Program-made: the position numbers and the translations under genes
DNA from: Streptomyces shenzhenensis
Lineage (GTDB): Bacteria > Actinomycetota > Actinomycetes > Streptomycetales > Streptomycetaceae
NCBI RefSeq assembly: GCF_003688995.1
Contig: NZ_PENI01000008.1
Location: 124,001 to 188,000, forward strand
Reading direction: 5' to 3'
DNA length: 64,000 bases
Shown here: one piece after another, positions 58,461 to 64,000 of the stretch
How positions within the stretch are numbered: position 1 is the stretch's first letter
How the letters are laid out: every line of letters begins with the position of its first letter
The notes under the pieces: model-generated
The model's input: the letters and a program-made list of their open reading frames with translations, nothing else
The model's database searches: none
Told to the model about the DNA's origin: nothing

Positions 58461-58570
58461 ACCGCCGGACAGTCCTCGCACTGCCGTGCTACTGTCGCGC
58501 ACCCAGCCTTATCTGCTAACTAGATCCACCTCGGTGGGCGCACCTCGAAATTCGATGCAAGGGGGCCGCC

Positions 58571-59485
58571 ATGACGCAGCCTGTCGGCTTCACTCTTGTC
58601 CAGTTGCGCTATTTCGTGACTGCCGCCGAATGCGGGTCGATGACGGCTGCGTCCGAAAAGCTGCGCATCGCGCAGTCTGCCGTGTCCTCTGCCATCACCA
58701 ACCTGGAACACGAGCTGCGGGTCCAGCTCTTCATCCGCCACCGGGCCCGGGGGCTGACCCTGACCTCGGCGGGCGAACGCCTGCAGCACCAGGCCCGTGA
58801 GCTGCTGGCCCGGGCGCGCGATGTGGAGGCGGAGGCCCGCGGCAGCGGCGGTTCACTGGCCGGCCCCGTCTCCGTGGGCTGCTTCGTCACGCTGGCGCCG
58901 TACTACCTGCCCGCGCTGTTCGCCGCCTGCAGCGAACGGCATCCCGGGATCGAACTCAATGTGGTGGAGGCGGAGGCAGAACAGCTGATTCACGCGCTGC
59001 AGACCGGGAAGATCGATTTCGCGCTGACCTACGATCTCGGCATGGCGGCCAATCCCGAAGTGCGTCGGGAGATCATCGCCCAGGCATCGGCCTATGTGAT
59101 CGTCCCGGAGAAGCACCGATTGGCGGACCGCGCATCGGTCGAACTTGCCGAGCTGGCGGCCGAACCGATGGTCCTCCTCGATCTTCCCTACAGCCGTGAC
59201 TACTTCCGGGCACTCGTCGCCGCCACGGGGGTTGCCCCCGACATCCGCTACCGGACGCAGAGCTATGAAACGGTGCGGTCCTTGGTCGCTCAGGGGCTCG
59301 GATACTCGGTCCTCAACCAGCGGCCGGTCACCAGCCAGACCTACGCGGGCGGCGATGTCGTCTCGCTGGAGCTGAGCGAGGACCATCCACCGCTCGATGT
59401 GACGATCGCCCTGGTGGACGGCATCCGACAGACCCTCCGCGCGCAGGCCGTGGTGGAACTCCTCCGCGGGATCGGCAGGGCTTGA
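58571..59485 (+). CDS. LysR-family transcriptional regulator
   Basis: 304 residues. The LysR helix-turn-helix is QLRYFVTAAECGSMTAASEKLRIAQSAVSSAITNLEHELRVQLF near residues 10-55, followed by GLTLTSAGERL and a substrate-binding domain of two Rossmann-like lobes (SVGCFVTLAPYYLPALFAACSERHPGIEL, GKIDFALTYDLGM, GLGYSVLNQRPV). It lies 110 nt after the broken M20/lyase gene and is convergent with the NCS1 permease. It may control the preceding catabolic run or the permease; the effector is unknown. Confidence 0.92.
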   Translation: MTQPVGFTLVQLRYFVTAAECGSMTAASEKLRIAQSAVSSAITNLEHELRVQLFIRHRARGLTLTSAGERLQHQARELLARARDVEAEARGSGGSLAGPVSVGCFVTLAPYYLPALFAACSERHPGIELNVVEAEAEQLIHALQTGKIDFALTYDLGMAANPEVRREIIAQASAYVIVPEKHRLADRASVELAELAAEPMVLLDLPYSRDYFRALVAATGVAPDIRYRTQSYETVRSLVAQGLGYSVLNQRPVTSQTYAGGDVVSLELSEDHPPLDVTIALVDGIRQTLRAQAVVELLRGIGRA

Positions 59486-59550
59486 ACAACACCACCATGG
59501 TCACGAAGTCCGTGCCTGGGGCGGCCTCGCCGCCGCCTTCCTCAACGAGT

Positions 59551-59588
59551 AGGTGTGTGTGCCGCCGTGACCGGTGGCACACACACCT
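59551..59588. terminator. Hairpin terminator between LysR and NCS1 genes
   Basis: AGGTGTGTGTGCC (59551-59563) pairs perfectly over 13 bp with GGCACACACACCT (59576-59588) across a 12-nt loop, centred between the convergent stops at 59485 and 59603. Confidence 0.85.
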
Positions 59589-59602
59589 CGCCCCTTCCCT
59601 GA

Positions 59603-61021
59603 TCAGGTCAGCGCCGCATCCGTGCTGGCCGACGCGACCGCAACCATGGGAACGGAGCGCCGCATCGATGCCTTGGCCCAGAAGTAGTAGAGAGGGCTGA
59701 TGACCACCAGCCCGACGATCCAGGACAGGTCCACACCCCCCATCGCGGTGGCCGCGGGCCCCGTGTACAGAGTCGTGGCGACAAAGGGCAACTGGACGAG
59801 GGCACCGATGACGTAACAGGCCACTGCGGGCACGTTGACGCGCCCGTAGACGCCGCCGTCGGCGCGGAAGAACGAGTCGACGTCGTAGTCTCCGTGGCGC
59901 AGCAGGTAGTAGTCGACGAGGTTGATGGCCGTCCACGGCACGAGCACGGTCATCAGCAGGGTGATGAAGTTCAGCCAGTACTCCATGAAGTTGTCCTGGC
60001 CCGCCAGCGCCGCGACGAGCGACAGGACGAACAGCACGGTGGCGGTGACGGCCCGCGTGATCCGCCCAGGCGACCAGGCCGGCGCGAACGTCTGACCCAC
60101 CGTGAGGGTGGACAGCACACCGCAGTAGAGATTCATGGAGTTGGTGGCGGCGATGCCCAGCGAGAAGATGAGGATGATGACCGGCCCGACCGCCCCGGTG
60201 AGCTGGTCGAGTCCCGCCACCACACCCTCCCCGGCGGCCACGCCGACGATGGCGCCCAGAATCATCGGAAGGATCGAGCCCAGCGAGGAGCCGGCGTAGC
60301 TGGACCAGAAGGCGGGGCGGGCGCCGGTGTCGGCCGGCATGTAGCGCGAGTAGTCCGATACGTACGGGGCGTAGGCAACCTGCCACAGCGCTGCCGCGGT
60401 GACCGTTCCCATGAAACCGGTGACGCTGGGCGAGCCATGAGAAGCGAAGTTCTCCGGAAGGCCGTGCACGGCGACGATCCAGACGAAGGCCAGGACCAGG
60501 GCCGCACCGGAGAGATACGTCAGGACACGTGTGTAGGCGTGGATCAGGTCGTATCCGAAGACGGTGGCGATCACCGCGACCACGCCCACGACGACGATGC
60601 CGGTGCTCGTCCCGACCGGGAGACCGGCGGCGACGAGGGACTGGCCGGCCAGGACCAGGTTGGAGGCGAAGAATCCTATGTACATCAGCACCACGAGCGC
60701 GGTGATCAGCAGCGCTCCGTAGCTTCCGAACTGGCCGCGCGACTGCACCATCTGCGGAACACCGAGCCGCGGGCCCTGCGCGGAGTGCAAGGCCATCAGC
60801 ACGGCCCCCAGCAGGTTGCCGACGAGGATGCCGGCCACCGTCCACCAGAACGGCAGGTTGAAGACCGCGGTCCCCAGCGCCCCGGTGACGACGGTGAGCA
60901 CCATGATGTTGGAACCGAACCAGATGGTGAACAGGTCCCGGGCGCTGCCGTGCCGCTCGGACGGCGGGATGGGCTGGATCGTCTTGTCCTCAAGGCGTTG
61001 AGGCGCCTCAATCGGCGTCAT
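59603..61021 (-). CDS. NCS1-family nucleobase/cation symporter (purine-cytosine permease)
   Basis: 472 residues with 12 predicted membrane segments. The family hallmark region FTIWFGSNIMVLTVVTGALG is at helix 1, then LHSAQGPRLGVPQMVQSRGQFG, APYVSDYSRYMP, and the late PWTAINLVDYYLLRHGDYDVDSFF. NCS1 permeases import cytosine, purines, allantoin, hydantoins or thiamin precursors. ATG 61021 follows GGAGGG with 7-nt spacing; an in-frame GTG at 61036 is less likely. With RidA and amidohydrolase genes nearby, a nitrogen-heterocycle or amide substrate is a reasonable guess only. Confidence 0.92.
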   Translation of the reverse strand: MTPIEAPQRLEDKTIQPIPPSERHGSARDLFTIWFGSNIMVLTVVTGALGTAVFNLPFWWTVAGILVGNLLGAVLMALHSAQGPRLGVPQMVQSRGQFGSYGALLITALVVLMYIGFFASNLVLAGQSLVAAGLPVGTSTGIVVVGVVAVIATVFGYDLIHAYTRVLTYLSGAALVLAFVWIVAVHGLPENFASHGSPSVTGFMGTVTAAALWQVAYAPYVSDYSRYMPADTGARPAFWSSYAGSSLGSILPMILGAIVGVAAGEGVVAGLDQLTGAVGPVIILIFSLGIAATNSMNLYCGVLSTLTVGQTFAPAWSPGRITRAVTATVLFVLSLVAALAGQDNFMEYWLNFITLLMTVLVPWTAINLVDYYLLRHGDYDVDSFFRADGGVYGRVNVPAVACYVIGALVQLPFVATTLYTGPAATAMGGVDLSWIVGLVVISPLYYFWAKASMRRSVPMVAVASASTDAALT

Positions 61022-61259
61022 TGAACGGCCCTCCACTCAACGTGTGGCTCAAAAGTGCCACAACCGTCGGGCCGGGGGATCCCCCCTGTCCAATAGACGT
61101 TTGCGATCTCATTCCCCTGTTCTTCGTATGCAGCCAGGGTGCATGGCACCCACCGGATCTGCTTGACGGGGACGGAACGAAATGTTTCCACCGCGGAAAC
61201 GGGCCCGGGCCCGACAGGGGGCGGAGTACGAGAAACACACGCTGGTCGGCTCTTCCCGT

Positions 61260-62663
61260 TCAAGGCCGTTCCGGTACAGGGCTTCGTCGATGTCGTCCCG
61301 GATCTCCCGGCGGATCCGCAGCAGGCGGAACCAGCGCCGGCCGTCCGGCGACGTCCCGCCCGGGCCGGCGAAGACCGAAGCGTTCACGCAGCGTGCGGGC
61401 GGTGTAGTCGCTCCGGAAGAGCCCGCGTTCCCGCAGGATCGGGACCACCAGGCGGGTGAAGTTCTCGAAGTCGACCGCCGTGTCGGCCGGCATGATCGTG
61501 AAACCGTCGGCCGCTCCCGCACGGAACCAGCGCTCCAGGTCGTCGGCGACCTGCGGGGCGGAGCCGATCAGGAGGCGATGACCCGATCCGCCGGCCGAGC
61601 GGCGGACGAGTTCTCGGGGCGAGCGGGGGCGCTCGGCGATCAGCGCGCGCGTGGACTCGGCGAAGCCGACGGAGAACGCCCCCTCCCCGGAGCGGTCCGG
61701 AAGATCGTCGAGCGCGATGGGGTCGTCGGGCCCGAACGCGTCGGCGGGCAGGCCGAGGCCGGTGTTCAGGGCCGCTACCAGGCTGTCCAGGGGGAGGGTG
61801 GCATACAGCTCCTCCGCGCGCCGCTGTGCCTCCGCCGCTGTCTCGGACACGAGGACGACCACACCGAGCGACACCTTCACGTCGTCCGGGCGGCGGCCGG
61901 CCGCCGTGGCACGCCGACGGACCTCGTCACGGAACGCGACGGCCTTCGCCTGGGTCTGCGCCACGGTGAAGACGACATCCGCGAAGTCACCGGCGAGCTT
62001 CAGCCCGCCCTCGGAGCCTCCGGCCTGGACGATCACGGGCCGCCCCTGAGGCCCCGCGGGCACGGGCAGCGGACCGCGGACCGAGAAGAACTCGCCCCGG
62101 TGGTCGATGGCGTGGATGCGGCTCGGGTCGGCGTAGCGCCCGCTGGTGCGGTCGCCGACGAGGGCGCCCGGCTCCCACGCGTCCCACAACCGGGTCACCA
62201 CGTCGAGGAACTCATGGGCCCGGCGGTAGCGCGTGTCCCGGTCGGGGTGGTCGTCCAGACCGAAGTTCGCGGCGGCGGCGGGAGTTCCGGTGGTGACGAT
62301 GTTCACCGCGGCCCGCCCCTTGCTCACATGGTCCAGCGCGTTGAAGCGGCGCGCCAGGTTGTAGGGGGAGTTGTACGTCGAGGAACTGGTGATGACGAAA
62401 CCGAGGTGTTCCGTGGCGCCGGACAGGTGGGCCAGCAGGATCAGCGGGTCGAGCCCCGGGCCCGGAGCGTGCTCGATGCCGGCGCCGAGCGCGGGTCCGT
62501 CGCCGAGGAACACCGCGTCGATCCGGGCGTCCTCGGCGGCTTCGGCGAGCCGGGTGAAGTGGTCCACGTCCAGCTGGGCCAGCGGGTCGGCGTGCGGGAG
62601 CCGCCAGGCATGCCGGAAGTGGCCCGGGGTGAGCAGCGAGAGGTTGAGATGGAAACCGGTCAC
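61260..62663 (-). CDS. NtaA/SnaA/DszA-type FMN-dependent monooxygenase (luciferase-like)
   Basis: 467 residues of the bacterial luciferase-like fold, in the branch with nitrilotriacetate, EDTA and dibenzothiophene-sulfone monooxygenases. Blocks: RLAEAAEDARIDAVFLGD, ITSSSTYNSPYNLARRFNALDHVSKGRAAVNIVTT, RYRRAHEFLDVVTRLWDAWEPGAL, IHAIDHRGEFFSVRGPLPVP, GRPVIVQAGGSEGG and DGFTIMPADTAVDFENFTRLVVPIL. These use reduced flavin from a partner reductase. After the usual RERFGLRRP end, the frame runs on for about 30 Pro/Arg-rich residues before a stop, which may be added tail. It sits 15 nt downstream of another luciferase-like gene in the same operon. Confidence 0.9.
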   Translation of the reverse strand: MTGFHLNLSLLTPGHFRHAWRLPHADPLAQLDVDHFTRLAEAAEDARIDAVFLGDGPALGAGIEHAPGPGLDPLILLAHLSGATEHLGFVITSSSTYNSPYNLARRFNALDHVSKGRAAVNIVTTGTPAAAANFGLDDHPDRDTRYRRAHEFLDVVTRLWDAWEPGALVGDRTSGRYADPSRIHAIDHRGEFFSVRGPLPVPAGPQGRPVIVQAGGSEGGLKLAGDFADVVFTVAQTQAKAVAFRDEVRRRATAAGRRPDDVKVSLGVVVLVSETAAEAQRRAEELYATLPLDSLVAALNTGLGLPADAFGPDDPIALDDLPDRSGEGAFSVGFAESTRALIAERPRSPRELVRRSAGGSGHRLLIGSAPQVADDLERWFRAGAADGFTIMPADTAVDFENFTRLVVPILRERGLFRSDYTARTLRERFGLRRPGRDVAGRPALVPPAADPPGDPGRHRRSPVPERP

Positions 62664-62678
62664 AGTCGTGGTGCTCCT

Positions 62679-63773
62679 TCACGGGGCGTCGGGATCGGGT
62701 CCGGCCGTCCGGGGTGCCGGGGCCGGATGCCACCCGAGCAGCGGCGCGAGATCCTGGGCGGTGGCGGTGAGCAGCCGGACGTGTTCGTCGCGCTCCGGCA
62801 CGCCGGGAACGAAGCTGACGAGCAGGTCGGTGAGGTCCGCAAGGGCGGGATCGCGGGCCAGGGAGTCCGCGATCGTCCCGGGCGGTCCGAGCAAAGCCCG
62901 GTCGCGCGCCAGATACTCGGGGACGTCGATCCCGCCGGCGCCACGGCTCGGCGCCGCCCACGACTGCCAGCGGCGGACGCCGGGTGTGACGGCGCGCAGC
63001 GCACCGGCCGCGTCGGGGTGCGGGTAGGCCGCCCGGGACACCTGGACCCGCGGCGCGTGCCCGGCGGCGGTCGCCGCCGCCCGGTACGCGGTGACGATCT
63101 CCGCCTGCTGCCGCGCGGTCTGCCGGCCGGCCCAGTCGCCGGCCCGGGAGAGCTGGAGACCGTCACCGGCCCTGGCCGCCGCGACGGCGTCGGCCACGGC
63201 CCGGGCCGGATCGCTGGTGGTCGCCTGCCAGATCCGTCGCCGCAGGCCGGTCCCCGGCGGGTGCAGCACCTCGCCTGCGGTGTTGACCGGGCGCCCCTCC
63301 AGGACCTGGTGCAGCCTGGTCACCCCCTGCTCGAACAGGGTGTGCCGGGCGCCGAGACTGCGGCCGAACGCCTCCCAGGCGGTCGGGAACGGCCCCGAGC
63401 CGACGCCCAGTTCGAGTCTGCCACCGCTGAGTTCGTCCAGTACGGCCGCGTCCTCGGCCACGGCCAGCGGGTCGGCGAGCGGCAGCACGAGGACACCCGT
63501 GCCGAGCTTGATCCGGGTGGTGTGCTCGGCGATCGCCGCCAGCAGCACCAGCGGCGCCGAGACGTGCTCGTTGCCTTGGCGGAAATGCCGGTGGATCACC
63601 CAGCCCGAGTCGTACCCGAGCCGCTCGGCGGTGACGAACAGGTCGATGGCCTGCCGGTAAGCCGCGGCGGGCGCCAGATCGGAGTCGAGGTGGAGCAGGA
63701 AGGCGAGCCGGAAGGGCCGGCCGTCCGCCACCCCGGCCCCGACCCGCTCGGTGACCCGGGTGCCCTCAGACAC
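62679..63773 (-). CDS. Luciferase-like (LLM class) flavin oxidoreductase
   Basis: 364 residues. The TIM-barrel blocks of LLM proteins are present: RLAFLLHLDSD, AIDLFVTAERLGYDSGWVIHRHF, SAPLVLLAAIAEHTTRIKLGTGVLVLPLADPLAVAEDAAVLDELSGGRLELGVGSGP and the closing GPPGTIADSLARDPALADLTDLLVSFVPG. FMN or F420 could be the cofactor. The GTG start overlaps the stop of the upstream aldo/keto reductase; the gene is followed after 15 nt by the NtaA-type gene. Together they suggest oxidative breakdown of a sulfonate- or amine-like compound (inference). Confidence 0.9.
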   Translation of the reverse strand: MSEGTRVTERVGAGVADGRPFRLAFLLHLDSDLAPAAAYRQAIDLFVTAERLGYDSGWVIHRHFRQGNEHVSAPLVLLAAIAEHTTRIKLGTGVLVLPLADPLAVAEDAAVLDELSGGRLELGVGSGPFPTAWEAFGRSLGARHTLFEQGVTRLHQVLEGRPVNTAGEVLHPPGTGLRRRIWQATTSDPARAVADAVAAARAGDGLQLSRAGDWAGRQTARQQAEIVTAYRAAATAAGHAPRVQVSRAAYPHPDAAGALRAVTPGVRRWQSWAAPSRGAGGIDVPEYLARDRALLGPPGTIADSLARDPALADLTDLLVSFVPGVPERDEHVRLLTATAQDLAPLLGWHPAPAPRTAGPDPDAP

Positions 63774-64000
63774 GGAGACCGGTCCCGTGCACGCCGTACC
63801 GGTCGATGAGGGCGAGCTCCTCGTCGGTCAGCGGCGGGAAGTCCACGGCCTTGAGGTTGTGGTCCAGCTGCCAGGTCGAACTGGCGCCGATGAGCGCGCT
63901 GCTCACCTGGGGCTGCCGCAGCACCCACTGCAGCGCGAGCTGCGCGAGCGACTGGCCGCGCTGCCGGGCGATCTCGTTGAGCGCCGTCGCCCGCTCACGG
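63766..64000 (-). CDS. Aldo/keto reductase, N-terminus cut by window edge
   Basis: The last 77 residues are visible on the leftward strand: LNEIARQRGQSLAQLALQWVLRQPQVSSALIGASSTWQLDHNL, then LTDEELALIDRYGV. This is the C-terminal NADPH-phosphate-binding part of the aldo/keto reductase barrel, nearest to YghZ/Kv-beta-like members. The stop overlaps the GTG of the luciferase-like gene, so it heads or continues that operon. The catalytic tetrad lies outside the window. Confidence 0.87.
   Translation of the reverse strand, partial: RERATALNEIARQRGQSLAQLALQWVLRQPQVSSALIGASSTWQLDHNLKAVDFPPLTDEELALIDRYGVHGTGLRV

Noticed and set aside
61022..61259. Small plus-strand frame starting at 61021
   Set aside because: It overlaps the permease start and the coding end of the NtaA-type gene, with no family match and no ribosome-binding site.

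Overview
The window is high-GC actinobacterial DNA, most likely a Streptomyces chromosome. Evidence for this is the strong G/C third-position bias, frequent GTG/TTG starts, long operons joined by ATGA/GTGA overlaps, Tat and lipoprotein signals, and 19-bp iron boxes of the DmdR1/IdeR type. No rRNA, tRNA, CRISPR array or intact transposase gene was seen.

Region 1 (1-30,878) is most of a mixed-ligand siderophore cluster. A salicylate-AMP ligase (cut by the left edge) diverges from an MbtI/Irp9-type salicylate synthase. Next come an EntS-like MFS exporter and an alpha/beta hydrolase. A second operon follows: PanD (makes beta-alanine), MbtH, and four NRPSs. The NRPS modules read C-A(beta-Ala)-T; C-A(unassigned)-T-E; C-A(Ser)-T-C-A(N5-formyl-N5-hydroxyornithine)-T-E; and ArCP-Cy-A(Ser/Thr)-T. 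The formyl-hydroxyornithine supply genes (formyltransferase, ornithine N-monooxygenase) and a siderophore-binding lipoprotein lie downstream. Six iron boxes tie these units into one iron-repressed regulon. I infer a product starting with a 2-hydroxyphenyl-oxazoline cap and carrying beta-Ala, Ser, D-formyl-hydroxyornithine and one unassigned D-residue. No thioesterase domain is present. A peculiar gene at 28,898-30,751, also behind an iron box, fuses a truncated aryl-AMP-ligase to an isochorismatase-like domain, and both halves have lost catalytic residues. Two abutting transposase-less elements lie between the binding protein and the formyltransferase.

Region 2 (30,937-33,670) holds a YtcJ-type amidohydrolase and a siderophore-interacting flavoprotein, the probable ferric-siderophore reductase.

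Region 3 (33,740-46,397) reads as a self-contained muropeptide/MurNAc salvage locus. It has a PLP decarboxylase and a MurR/RpiR-type regulator on the minus strand. Opposite them is a tightly overlapping plus-strand operon: an oligopeptide ABC transporter (binding protein, two permeases, fused double ATPase), MurQ, AnmK, a beta-lactamase-fold hydrolase, and a glutamine amidotransferase fused to an M19 dipeptidase.

Region 4 (46,537-64,000) is a mosaic of small units. They include a Tat-exported metallophosphoesterase with a His-rich tail opposite a Tat multicopper oxidase; a secreted DUF11-like protein; an esterase; a membrane protein; a MocR regulator; and a catabolic-looking run of flavoprotein oxygenase, RidA, DUF1028 and a broken M20 peptidase/lyase chimera. 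After these come a LysR regulator, an NCS1 permease, two luciferase-like flavin monooxygenases, and an aldo/keto reductase cut by the right edge.
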